Assembly: GCA_025963635.1 (NCBI GenBank) | Contig: JAOQAK010000095.1 | Location: 1-60,610, forward strand | DNA from: Ferruginibacter sp. | GTDB taxonomy: Bacteria > Bacteroidota > Bacteroidia > Chitinophagales > Chitinophagaceae | Reading direction: 5' to 3' | DNA: 60,610 bases | Part shown: positions 1 through 8,034 of the stretch, one piece after another | Layout: every line of letters begins with the position of its first letter | Numbering within the stretch: position 1 is the stretch's first letter | Notes under the pieces: generated by a model | The model's input: only the letters and a program-made list of their open reading frames with translations | Database searches by the model: none | Told to the model about the DNA's origin: nothing | Position numbers and translations under genes: made by a program

Positions 1-204
1 CAGCGTGAGGTGCTTTAAGAGCGCTACCTGTAAAGCGCTCCTGATGGGCCGGGCAGATTAGCACTTCCGCCTTCCATCATCTTTGAAAGAGCATGCAAGA
101 GTTTTTATTAACTGCTTCTTGACACAAAGTGCGACGCCACCGAAGCTCATAGGAGTACTTCTGCCGGGCTCAAAAGAATTTTAAGATTCAAAGACTCTAT
201 ATTT
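1..204. other. Left-edge non-coding stretch
   Basis: I see no convincing gene. Both strands are interrupted by stops and neither edge frame looks like a recognisable protein end. A short inverted repeat (GAGCGCT at 19-25, AGCGCTC at 34-40) could form a hairpin downstream of the export-pump operon, but no T-run follows on either strand. Confidence 0.4.
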
Positions 205-1323
205 TTATGCACGTTTCCGGTAATTTAATATTGCCCAGCTGTTAAAAACTATCGCGAGTCCGAATACCGATAACAGGTGATATTTTATGTCAGTAAAGCC
301 GCTTCCTTTTAGTACAATCATGCGCATAACTTCTATGAAATAGGCTACGGGGTTTACTTTTGTTATCCACTTAGCCCATTCGGGCATGCTGTCTATCGAA
401 GTATATAAACCGCCCAGCAACATAAAAACCATCATTACAAAAAAACCTACAAAGGTTGCCTGGGTTTGAGTTTCAGAATAGGTGGAAATCAACAGTCCAA
501 CACCAAGCAATGCTAACAAAAATACCATTGCAAACAAGTAGATCAAACCGATACTTCCAAGCGTTATGATATGATAAAACAATCTCGATACCAGCAGCCC
601 GATCGTAAGCGTAACCAGGCCCATAATCCAAAATGGGATGAGCTTCCCTAAAATAAAGGTTGATTTACCAATTGGAGAAACATTGATCTGCTCAATGGTT
701 CCGATCTCTTTTTCATGAACGATATTCAGGGAAGAGAGAAAGGTAGCGATCATCGTAAGCAGGGTTACCAATATACCAGGCACCATAAAATCTTTATAAT
801 TCATCGTGGGGTTGTACCAGTTAGAAGAAGTGATTTCAATGGTGGGAATGGCATTAAATGCCGGGAAGTTCATCCACTCCATTTGTATTTCGCTGTTAAA
901 ATCCCGGATGATGCCAGCTGCATAAGCGCCGCCCAGGTTTGCTTTTGTGCCATTTACGGCATTTACGGCAAGCAACATGGTGCCCTTGTTTTCCTTAATA
1001 AGATTTTTTTCAAATCCCCGTGGTATTTCAATGATGAGATCGGCTTTGCCGGATTCGATGGCCTCGGTTGCTTTATTATAAGAAGGAGAATAATCAGTTA
1101 AAATAAAATACCCGGAAGAAGTGATCTTCGAAATAAATTTTTGTGAATAAGATGAATGATCATGATCAACTATGCTGAGCAAAACATTTTTCACTTCGTA
1201 GTTGGCTGCAAAAGGAAATACCAGCAACTGGATAAAAGGCATTACCAATACAGCCCGCAAAATGGTCGGGTTGCGAAATACCTGCCTGAATTCTTTTTCC
1301 AACAAAAAAAATAATTGGTTCAT
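205..1323 (-). CDS. ABC-2 type permease, last gene of the export-pump operon
   Basis: Inner-membrane subunit of an ABC exporter, 372 aa. One N-terminal membrane segment (about residues 24-44) is followed by a large periplasmic domain (about 45-175) and then five hydrophobic segments to the C-terminus. This is the ABC-2 membrane layout of the YbhS/YbhR/YhhJ group. Its ATG overlaps the stop of the upstream permease by 4 nt (ATGA), so the two are probably translationally coupled and act as a heterodimer. They are powered by the two ATPases encoded upstream. By analogy with YbhGFSR the substrate would be a small toxic compound, but the sequence does not show it. No terminator is obvious after the gene. 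Confidence 0.9.
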   Translation of the reverse strand: MNQLFFLLEKEFRQVFRNPTILRAVLVMPFIQLLVFPFAANYEVKNVLLSIVDHDHSSYSQKFISKITSSGYFILTDYSPSYNKATEAIESGKADLIIEIPRGFEKNLIKENKGTMLLAVNAVNGTKANLGGAYAAGIIRDFNSEIQMEWMNFPAFNAIPTIEITSSNWYNPTMNYKDFMVPGILVTLLTMIATFLSSLNIVHEKEIGTIEQINVSPIGKSTFILGKLIPFWIMGLVTLTIGLLVSRLFYHIITLGSIGLIYLFAMVFLLALLGVGLLISTYSETQTQATFVGFFVMMVFMLLGGLYTSIDSMPEWAKWITKVNPVAYFIEVMRMIVLKGSGFTDIKYHLLSVFGLAIVFNSWAILNYRKRA

Positions 1324-2426
1324 GCAAGCCGTATTTTAAATTTCGAAAGACTGATACCCAGGAAAAAAACAGCCATGGTAAATAGCACCAGGGTTTCTTT
1401 CCAAACCATTGTAAAACCGAGCCCTTTGATCATTACATTTTTAATGATAATGAAAAACCATTTGGAGGGCACCAGGTTGGATGCAATCCGCAGTGGCCAT
1501 GGCATACTTTCAATAGGAAACATAAACCCGCCGAGCAATAAAGTGGGCAGCAACAATCCCATTAGCGAAAGCATCAGCGCCGTTTGCTGCGAATCGGTAA
1601 CATTTGAAATCATTAATCCAAGTGAAACAGCGGCGGCGATAAACAACAGGGCTTCTGCCATCAGCAACGCCAAACTTCCGTTAATAGGAACTTCCAGCAA
1701 AGTAACGCTCACGATTAAAATGGTAGAGACATTTACGAGTGATAAAAACATGTACGGAATGGCCTTACTTAGAATAAACAGCAATGGCTTTAACGGTGAT
1801 ACCAGTAATACTTCCATGGTATTGATTTCCTTTTCCCGAACAATGGCAACGGAGGTCATCATTGCGGAGATTAATATCAATATCATTGCCATTACGCCCG
1901 GAACGAAATTGTAAGCTCCTTTCAATTGCGGATTGTACAACATCCTAAGCTGCGGTGTGATCATGTATGGTGTTTGCACCAGGTTGTTAAGATCGGTTTG
2001 ATAATCCCTGATGATATTGCTGGCGTAATTCGTGACAGTAGTCGCAGTATTCGGATCAGTGGCATCGGCGATCAACTGCACCTGCGCATGATTGCTATGC
2101 AATAAAGATTCGCGGAAGCCTGGCTGAAAAACTATCGCCAGTCTTATGGTACCGGTTTTAAAAGCTGTTTCAAGATCGCCTTCTATATGTAAATACCGGG
2201 CGACATTAAAATAGCGGCTGGCTTCCAAACGCTGGATAATTTCTGTGGTGGCAACATCTTTAGAATTGTCGAGGATAACGATATTGGAGTCTTTGATTTC
2301 ATTGGTAAGCGCAAATCCAAACAGGATGATCTGCACAATGGGCATCAGGATGATGATCAGCAAAGATTTCCTGTCGCGAAAGATGTGAAAGAATTCTTTT
2401 TGGACGAATATGATGAATTGTTTCAT
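1320..2426 (-). CDS. ABC-2 type permease, partner subunit
   Basis: Second membrane subunit of the pump, 368 aa, with the same architecture as its neighbour: an N-terminal helix near residues 22-42, an extended periplasmic domain, and a block of about five helices from residue 175 onward. The conserved loop VREKEINTMEVLLVSPL after the second helix matches the HEKEIGTIEQINVSPI loop of the partner, which shows they are paralogues. The gene is separated from the preceding ATPase gene by 246 bp that carry an inverted pair of GC-rich palindromes. Transcription may therefore be attenuated or processed between the ATPases and the permeases. Confidence 0.9.
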   Translation of the reverse strand: MKQFIIFVQKEFFHIFRDRKSLLIIILMPIVQIILFGFALTNEIKDSNIVILDNSKDVATTEIIQRLEASRYFNVARYLHIEGDLETAFKTGTIRLAIVFQPGFRESLLHSNHAQVQLIADATDPNTATTVTNYASNIIRDYQTDLNNLVQTPYMITPQLRMLYNPQLKGAYNFVPGVMAMILILISAMMTSVAIVREKEINTMEVLLVSPLKPLLFILSKAIPYMFLSLVNVSTILIVSVTLLEVPINGSLALLMAEALLFIAAAVSLGLMISNVTDSQQTALMLSLMGLLLPTLLLGGFMFPIESMPWPLRIASNLVPSKWFFIIIKNVMIKGLGFTMVWKETLVLFTMAVFFLGISLSKFKIRLA

Positions 2427-2470
2427 TTTTGTTTTGTTATAAAAATTTTATTACACGAATTAAATACAAC

Positions 2471-2504
2471 CTCACCCCCAACCCCTCTCCAAAGGAGAGG
2501 GGAG
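2471..2504. repeat. GC-rich palindromic element, copy 1
   Basis: The core palindrome is CCCCTCTCC-AAA-GGAGAGGGG (2482-2502), preceded by CTCACCCCCAA. An inverted, slightly shorter copy lies at 2631-2658. The pair occupies most of the gap between the permease and ATPase genes and could fold into hairpins in the operon mRNA. Confidence 0.7.
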
Positions 2505-2630
2505 CTTGACCCTGTTAATGTCTGGCTCTTTTATCTTCTTGGCTTTCTTGCCTCGCAAAATTCTTCCACAGAAAAGCCTTAAGCGAACCGAAAAATACGG
2601 ACTACATCAACCAGCTTACTCCTGCCTTAA

Positions 2631-2658
2631 ACCCCTCCTTTGGAGGGGCTTGGGGAGG
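2631..2658. repeat. GC-rich palindromic element, inverted copy 2
   Basis: The core is CCCCTCC-TTT-GGAGGGG (2632-2648) followed by CTTGGGGAGG. Its reverse complement aligns with copy 1 at 2471-2504, including the CCCCAA flank, so the two are inverted copies about 130 bp apart. Confidence 0.7.
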
Positions 2659-2672
2659 CTGCTGCGGCTGTT

Positions 2673-3413
2673 CTACTCTCCTCTCTTCGCTCCCCTTGCG
2701 AATTGCAAAAACACTTCATCCATGGATGCTGCAGTAAATATTTTCTTTAGATTGCGGGGTGTATCCAATGCTTCAATTTTTCCGTCTACCATAATCGATA
2801 CGCGGTTACAATATTCCGCTTCATCCATATAATGTGTAGTTACAAAAATGGTAATCCCTCTTTCTGCTGCCTGGTAGATCAGGTTCCAAAACTCCCGCCG
2901 GGTTATCGGATCTACGCCGCCGGTGGGTTCATCCAAGAAAACAACTTTTGGTTCATGAAAAATAGCCACGGAAAAAGCCAGTTTTTGTTTCCACCCGAGT
3001 GGCAATGATTTTACCAGTGTATTTGGTTCCGAAGCCAGGTTTAACTGTTTTAGTAAACCCACTGTTTTCTCTTTAATGCTTTGCCGGTTCATTCCATAAA
3101 TGCCTGCATAAAAACGGATATTTTCTTTTACAGTGAGGTCTTCATACAAAGAAAATTTTTGGCTCATATAGCCGATATTTTGTTTAATCTTTTCTGTTTG
3201 CCTGTATACATCGAAGCCCGCAACGGTAGCTGCTCCTGAAGAAGGTAATAACAAGCCGCAAAACATCCTGATCGCAGTAGTTTTACCTGCACCATTGGCG
3301 CCAAGAAAACCAAAAATCTCCCCCTTTTTTACCTCGAAGGAAATTTCATTGGTGGCGATGAAGTCGCCGAATTTTTTGGTGAGCTTATCAGCGCTGATGA
3401 CGGTTTCGCTCAT
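2673..3413 (-). CDS. ABC transporter ATPase with weak signature motif
   Basis: Cytoplasmic ATPase subunit of the export pump, 246 aa. Walker A GANGAGKTT is at 38-46, Walker B VVFLDEP at 157-163, and the switch histidine is in TTHYMDE (H194). The signature motif is unusual, SLPLGWKQ at 136-143 instead of LSGGQ. The gene overlaps the upstream ATPase gene by 4 nt, which suggests the two proteins pair. The other ATPase has a normal LSGG but has lost the switch histidine. A heterodimer would then have one canonical and one degenerate ATP site. Together the two genes correspond to the fused two-domain YbhF of E. coli. Confidence 0.92.
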   Translation of the reverse strand: MSETVISADKLTKKFGDFIATNEISFEVKKGEIFGFLGANGAGKTTAIRMFCGLLLPSSGAATVAGFDVYRQTEKIKQNIGYMSQKFSLYEDLTVKENIRFYAGIYGMNRQSIKEKTVGLLKQLNLASEPNTLVKSLPLGWKQKLAFSVAIFHEPKVVFLDEPTGGVDPITRREFWNLIYQAAERGITIFVTTHYMDEAEYCNRVSIMVDGKIEALDTPRNLKKIFTAASMDEVFLQFARGAKRGE

Positions 3414-4345
3414 TGTTGATGATTTGATTTACTCATTAACTCGATAAAACAATCTTCGATATTGGGCTGAACTGTTTTCAATTCAATTTCATGGTGCGAT
3501 AAATACAGGAGATAAATCATGATTTCATCCTTTCCTTCGTTGTCATTTTTTAATACCAGGTGATGGAACTCCCCGAATGCATAACATTTTTCAGTATTGT
3601 TATACTGTTGTAGGTCGTTTAACAACCGGTACATTTCTGCCGAACTTACTGCCCACATAGTTTTTGTAAATTTTTGTGTGATATTTTTTGGGGAATCGAT
3701 GCTCATGATCTTTCCGGATTGTATTAGAGCTACCCGGTCGCACAGTCCGGCTTCGTCCATATAAGGAGTTGACACCAGGATGCTGATCCCTTGAAGTTTG
3801 AGCGCTTTCAACATCTCCCAGAATTCTTTTCTTGATACGGCATCTACACCGGTGGTGGGTTCATCTAAAAACAATACAGACGGACGATGGATCAACGCAC
3901 AACAGAGCGCCAATTTCTGTTTCATACCACCAGACAGTTTACCCGCCCGCCTATCTTTAAACGGTTCTATCTGCACATAGATATCTCTTATCAATTCATA
4001 ATTTTCTTTAATGCTGCTATTAAAAATAGTGGCGAAAAAACGGAGGTTCTCTTCAACAGAAAGATCCTGGTACAGTGAAAATTTCCCCGGCATGTAACCT
4101 ACCCGGTTCCGAATGTTTTTGTACTGCTTTACCACATCAAAACCATCTACCATAGCGGTTCCGCTATCGGCCAGTAATAAGGTAGTAAGTATCCTGAAGA
4201 GGGATGTTTTACCTGCGCCATCCGGACCAATTACACCAAACAGTTCACCTTTTGCAACCTCGAAAGAGATATCGTTCAATGCCGTTACCTGCTCTTTTTT
4301 AGCGCCGTATTTTTTAACGATATGTTCAATGGTTACAGAATTCAT
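3410..4345 (-). CDS. ABC transporter ATPase lacking the switch histidine
   Basis: ATPase subunit of the pump, 311 aa. Walker A GPDGAGKT is at 40-47, the canonical signature LSGGMKQ at 137-143, and Walker B VLFLDEP at 157-163. Residue 194, where the H-loop histidine is expected, is proline (VSTPYMDEA). A C-terminal extension of about 80 residues is absent from the shorter partner. The start is a good ATG, and the stop overlaps the next ATPase start by 4 nt. A 368-bp gap separates it from the adaptor gene, so a second promoter for the ATPase/permease half is possible. Confidence 0.92.
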   Translation of the reverse strand: MNSVTIEHIVKKYGAKKEQVTALNDISFEVAKGELFGVIGPDGAGKTSLFRILTTLLLADSGTAMVDGFDVVKQYKNIRNRVGYMPGKFSLYQDLSVEENLRFFATIFNSSIKENYELIRDIYVQIEPFKDRRAGKLSGGMKQKLALCCALIHRPSVLFLDEPTTGVDAVSRKEFWEMLKALKLQGISILVSTPYMDEAGLCDRVALIQSGKIMSIDSPKNITQKFTKTMWAVSSAEMYRLLNDLQQYNNTEKCYAFGEFHHLVLKNDNEGKDEIMIYLLYLSHHEIELKTVQPNIEDCFIELMSKSNHQQ

Positions 4346-4713
4346 TTTTTCAATTGCTGTGTCTGATGCCTGATTTATTGCAGCTGATTTCCTTTAATTG
4401 CGATGCCTTTTTGGGCCTATTCTCTTGTTGTTATACTATACAAGAGGCAAAACAGTGAATTTTATTTTGTACATAATCTTGCCAATAGATTTGTATTTTA
4501 ATTTATAACGTGAGAAAAGTTCCCCACTGGTATGCGGTAGAAGTGAGTGACACAACTATGATGCCCATGGCTGCTTCTTCGTTCGGGCAATAAGACTGAA
4601 CTCTCTTTTTTTAATCCTTGAGCAGTATAAAAGATCGATGCTACTGACTAGCTTTGATATCGCATCGTTAAACGCCTTCTTACATCAGACATCAAAAAAT
4701 CAGCCGTCAGCAA
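4346..4713. other. Intergenic gap inside the pump operon
   Basis: No gene is seen. The stretch holds a 15-bp sequence shared with another intergenic region (4541-4555, see repeat entry) and an imperfect hairpin, CTCTTGT/ACAAGAG, near 4420-4450. It is AT-rich next to the ATPase start, compatible with an internal promoter, but I find no clear TAnnTTTG element. Confidence 0.4.
4541..4555 (-). repeat. Dispersed intergenic 15-mer, copy 1
   Basis: On the minus strand this reads TTGTGTCACTCACTT, identical to 10212-10226 on the plus strand. The flanking bases show looser similarity (TAC after the 15-mer, then AGTGG about 12-25 nt on). It may be the conserved core of a degenerate interspersed element. 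Confidence 0.5.
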
Positions 4714-5694
4714 CTAAAGTACCACCTCACCATACATCCCAATCTTCAAATACCCATCATTTTTTACGTTGATCTTTATGGCATAAACCAGGTTGGCTCT
4801 TTCTTCTTTGGTTTGAATGGTTTTGGGTGTAAACTCGGCTTTATCTGATATCCAGGTGATCATTCCCGTTAGTTCCCGATATTTTCCATTACCATCATCC
4901 ACCATCACCTTAACGGGTTGGTTCAATTTCACTTTGGCCAGTTGATCACCGGTAATATATGCACGCAATTTCATTACTGATAAATCGGCAATCTTGTAAA
5001 TGGCTTTACCTGTAGTGGTATATTCGTTCGCATCTGCATATTTCGTAAGCACGGTTCCACTTACCGGGTTGATGATCTTTGTTTTATTGAGCTGGTCCTG
5101 CAATTGTGCTACCCTTTTATTCATCGGGTCTTTTTCGCTTAGTATTCCCCGGTTTTGTATGGCAACTGAGCGACGCTGCGAATTCACCTGGCTTTGTATA
5201 ACTGCTAGCTGGCTTTTTGAAGCGGCAATTTGCTGCCGCATAACATTCACCTGGCCGGTGATATCATCCAGTTGCTTGGCCGGCACTGCGCCTGTCGCGA
5301 CAAGGTTTGTAAAACGCTGCTGCTCTTTGAGAAGGGTTTTCAACTGCTCCTGCTGCACGGCAACCTGATGTGTTTGCGCCCCTGCCTGGGATTGTAAAAC
5401 ACTGATCTGTGGCGCCGCATCATTGGTTCTTTGATTTAATGCTGCTACCGAAGAAGCGGCCTGTTCTTTTTGTAGCTCAATTGCTGACGGATCGATATTG
5501 CCCACTACAGAATCTTTAGCGAGTCTGGTGCCTTCTTCCACATCCAGCCGGATAATTTTTCCATTGGCTTCAGCAGACACAATAATTTCATCGGCTTCAA
5601 ACGTACCGGTTGCATCATATTGCTTTTTACCGGAATTGCAGGCAGCCGTCAGCAATAGAAAAAAAGAGATAAAGTGCTTGATAGTTGATTTCAT
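4714..5694 (-). CDS. HlyD-family periplasmic adaptor lipoprotein
   Basis: Membrane-fusion protein linking the inner-membrane ABC exporter to the TolC-like channel, 326 aa. The N-terminus is a lipoprotein signal with lipobox LTAAC at about residue 19, so the protein is probably anchored in a membrane. A biotinyl-lipoyl-like half (GKIIRLDVEEGTRLAKDS) precedes a long Gln/Ala-rich coiled coil (about 75-205). The second half-lipoyl segment (INPVSGTVLTKYADANEY) and a beta-barrel domain follow. This is the order seen in YbhG and other HlyD proteins. It lies 30 bp downstream of the TolC-like gene. Confidence 0.9.
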   Translation of the reverse strand: MKSTIKHFISFFLLLTAACNSGKKQYDATGTFEADEIIVSAEANGKIIRLDVEEGTRLAKDSVVGNIDPSAIELQKEQAASSVAALNQRTNDAAPQISVLQSQAGAQTHQVAVQQEQLKTLLKEQQRFTNLVATGAVPAKQLDDITGQVNVMRQQIAASKSQLAVIQSQVNSQRRSVAIQNRGILSEKDPMNKRVAQLQDQLNKTKIINPVSGTVLTKYADANEYTTTGKAIYKIADLSVMKLRAYITGDQLAKVKLNQPVKVMVDDGNGKYRELTGMITWISDKAEFTPKTIQTKEERANLVYAIKINVKNDGYLKIGMYGEVVL

Positions 5695-5724
5695 GTTTGT
5701 ACTGGTTGCTTTTTGCAGTGAATA

Positions 5725-6996
5725 TTATTGACCGGTGAGTATTTTATAATTGTACTGCGCCTGCAGCAGCGATACCTGGTGTAACTTTTGATTTAAGCGT
5801 GCCTGGTTTTCTGCATTCAGTTCCCTGATATAATCGTCTGTTGTAACAATCCCATTGGAGAGTTTTATCACATAGTTTTCTTTTATCTGCGCCCTCAATG
5901 TGATGATTGCAGCATCGGTGAGTACGAGTTGCCGGTACTTTTCTATTTCACTCTTTTGCCTCACCAGCAACTGCCGGTTATTTATCAAAAAATTCTCCTT
6001 TTGCTTTTGCACCACCTGCTCCTGGATTCTTACAACGGCTTTATCATTTTGTTTTGTGATACGGCCTGTCACAGGGATATTAAATTTTACACCGGTAAGA
6101 TAGAACCATTGAAATTCGTTCTTCAGCATATTTAAACCGGGTTTACCATACCCACCGTTTGCGAATAGAGATAAGCGGGGATTTGTTTTTGCATCGATCA
6201 GTTTTGATTGCAGGATTAATTGCTGCTGTTGAAAATCAAATAATTTTAATTCCGGTCGTGTATTGATTGTGTCGCGGATATTAAAGGAAGCGCCGGGTGT
6301 TTCAAGCACCGTTTGCTCCTCAACCCCTGCGCCTGTAAGCAATGCGAGGTTTTCAAGTGCCTGTTTCTTTACGAAACCAAACTCGATGGATTGCTGTTCT
6401 GTTTTCAGGAGTTCGGCATTCAACAGGTCTTCATTGCTTTTTGTAGCGATGCCATTGGCCACCTGCGCAACAACGGTTTTAAGGCTGTTGTTAAGATCCT
6501 GTTTTACTAAGTTCATCAACTGTAGGTTCTCATCCATCAGCAACACAGTAAAGTAATATGTATTGATGGTTGATTTCAGCTGGTAAAGATCCACCTCGGT
6601 TCTCTGGGCCTCTATTTCCGTAGTTATCCTTTGCAGTTTTTTTTGCTTTGCAATCACACCTCCGTCAAAAACTGGTTGTACCAGGTCGAGCGTGCCTTTA
6701 TACTGGTCTTTATCCAACTCTTCGATGTTTACGTTGGGAAGTTTTACGGGCAAGGAAGTCACAGCAGACTGGTAGCTCGCCTGTGCATTAATATCCAGTT
6801 GAGGCAGCCACTTCAGGTTTAAATTTTTCTCCGCCATATTGCCGGCTGCAATGGTTAAAGCCTTTTGCTGGTACACCGGTGAATGCGTATATGCAAGGTT
6901 ATAGGATTGCTCTAAAGACAGTGTTGCCAGATGCTGTGCGCTTACCACAGTACCGGTGAACAAAATAATTATGGGGCAAAATATTTTTCGGAACAT
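5725..6996 (-). CDS. TolC-family outer-membrane efflux protein
   Basis: Outer-membrane channel of the tripartite pump, 423 aa, close to the usual TolC length. A signal peptide ends near ...VVSAQ (residue 20). The body has two similar halves of alternating strand and long helix, with typical phrases such as SLEQSYNLAYTHSP at the start and LDLVQPVFDGG around 110. The C-terminal half repeats the pattern, with a Gln-rich helix near 340-400. It is the second gene of the TetR-led operon, 82 bp after the regulator. Confidence 0.92.
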   Translation of the reverse strand: MFRKIFCPIIILFTGTVVSAQHLATLSLEQSYNLAYTHSPVYQQKALTIAAGNMAEKNLNLKWLPQLDINAQASYQSAVTSLPVKLPNVNIEELDKDQYKGTLDLVQPVFDGGVIAKQKKLQRITTEIEAQRTEVDLYQLKSTINTYYFTVLLMDENLQLMNLVKQDLNNSLKTVVAQVANGIATKSNEDLLNAELLKTEQQSIEFGFVKKQALENLALLTGAGVEEQTVLETPGASFNIRDTINTRPELKLFDFQQQQLILQSKLIDAKTNPRLSLFANGGYGKPGLNMLKNEFQWFYLTGVKFNIPVTGRITKQNDKAVVRIQEQVVQKQKENFLINNRQLLVRQKSEIEKYRQLVLTDAAIITLRAQIKENYVIKLSNGIVTTDDYIRELNAENQARLNQKLHQVSLLQAQYNYKILTGQ

Positions 6997-7078
6997 AGTA
7001 TTAACGTTATTAGATCTTTAAAAATCATTTGCCGGAAATGGATGGGTTATAATTTTCATGAACGAACTCAAATTCCAC

Positions 7079-7690
7079 TCAAGTCTTTATCGCATCAATG
7101 ATAAATGTGGCGACTGATTTCTTCCGCATCTGCATCATTATTTTATAATTTTTTTCATTAACCTGTAAAACACTTTTCAACATCGGTTTGGCAACAAATG
7201 GAAAAATGCTCAGCGACTGGATATTAATAAGCAGTTGATCGGAGCTGATATTTTTAATAGCGCCTTTTTTTATCTCCTCATCGATTTGCTTTTGAAAATT
7301 TGCCGTTACTTTTTTTATGGGCAATTGTTTAAACCGTTCAACGATCATCGCCGGGTTTCGACTTACTTCATTTATTACGAATAAAGGCATGTCCGGAAAC
7401 TGGCTCAGTCGCTCAATATCCAATGCCACCACCTGTTCAATTTTTTCGAACAAAGGAATATCTGCAGTGAGCACTGCCGCAAGGTTAGAAAAGAATTTAC
7501 CAAATTCCTCTTCAAAGATCAGGGCAAACAATTTTTCCTTGCTGTCAAAATAATAGTGTACAAGTGCTTTGTTGATACCAGCGGTATCAGCGATATCCTG
7601 CATCCGGGCACCAGAAAGGCCTTTGCTCGTAAAGGCTTGCCGGGCAGCCTGTAATATTTTTTCTTCTGTATTCTTATCCTTTTTTTTCAT
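7079..7690 (-). CDS. TetR-family repressor of the export pump
   Basis: Transcriptional regulator, 203 aa, the normal TetR size. The N-terminal helix-turn-helix is clear (about residues 10-50): ILQAARQAFTSKGLSGAR, then MQDIADTAGINKALVHYYF and DSKEKLF. The C-terminal part is helical and variable, as expected for the ligand domain. It is the first gene of the operon. Two identical-half-site palindromes lie about 135 and 195 bp upstream (7824-7839 and 7884-7899), so it very likely binds there and represses its own operon. In E. coli the YbhGFSR pump is likewise paired with a TetR protein (CecR). Confidence 0.93.
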   Translation of the reverse strand: MKKKDKNTEEKILQAARQAFTSKGLSGARMQDIADTAGINKALVHYYFDSKEKLFALIFEEEFGKFFSNLAAVLTADIPLFEKIEQVVALDIERLSQFPDMPLFVINEVSRNPAMIVERFKQLPIKKVTANFQKQIDEEIKKGAIKNISSDQLLINIQSLSIFPFVAKPMLKSVLQVNEKNYKIMMQMRKKSVATFIIDAIKT

Positions 7691-7722
7691 GCCTAAAAGT
7701 GTATTGAGTTAGCCTGTTGTTG

Positions 7723-7796
7723 TTGCCACGAATGAAACATATTAACACGAATTAAGTAGTGCATATAACAAGCTAACATTCGTGCATTCGTGGCAA
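7723..7796. repeat. Inverted repeat TTGCCACGAATG/CATTCGTGGCAA
   Basis: The arms TTGCCACGAATG (7723-7734) and CATTCGTGGCAA (7785-7796) are perfect inverted copies around an AT-rich centre that itself contains AACACGAATTAA and AACATTCGTG. It lies in the 5' leader of the TetR operon. I recall similar sequences as interspersed intergenic elements in Bacteroidota, but the copy number here cannot be judged. Confidence 0.6.
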
Positions 7797-7823
7797 ACAA
7801 TAAAAGAGCTGTCAGCTTGTTTA

Positions 7824-7839
7824 TTAACCATTTGGTTAA
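7824..7839. promoter_or_regulatory. TetR-type operator 1
   Basis: TTAACCATTTGGTTAA is an inverted repeat with 7-bp half-sites TTAACCA/TGGTTAA. An equivalent palindrome lies 60 bp away at 7884-7899. Both sit between the divergent TetR gene and psuK, the usual place for TetR-family binding sites. Confidence 0.75.
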
Positions 7840-7883
7840 ATTTCAATAAAGATAAAAGGCATTTACCATTCCACAAAATTTAT

Positions 7884-7899
7884 TTAACCAAATGGTTAA
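7884..7899. promoter_or_regulatory. TetR-type operator 2
   Basis: TTAACCAAATGGTTAA has the same half-sites as operator 1, with the two centre bases reversed. The flanks are also mirrored (TTTATTAACCA at site 1, TGGTTAATAAA at site 2). Center-to-center distance is 60 bp, about six helical turns, so two repressor dimers could bind the same face of the DNA. Confidence 0.75.
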
Positions 7900-8022
7900 T
7901 AAAGCTGCTTTAGCTTAACAGGCATTCAATTGTAAATTGATTCAGGCTCCTGTTGCTTTACCAGCTATTTGCAGATCACCCCGGTGAATGATTTGAATCA
8001 TTCAGAAATTATTTTCTTTTCC

Positions 8023-8030
8023 TACTTTTG
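8023..8030 (+). promoter_or_regulatory. Bacteroidota -7 element directly before psuK
   Basis: TACTTTTG fits TAnnTTTG and ends 4 nt before the proposed ATG at 8035. Transcription would begin at or just inside the start codon, giving a leaderless or nearly leaderless mRNA. A -33 TTTG at the standard spacing is not clear; the nearest, at 7992-7995, is 27 nt upstream. Confidence 0.45.
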
Positions 8031-8034
8031 CCGC

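Noticed and set aside
7969..8034. Upstream ATG for psuK
   Set aside because: The added residues do not look like a PfkB N-terminus and the segment contains a promoter -7 element just before 8035.
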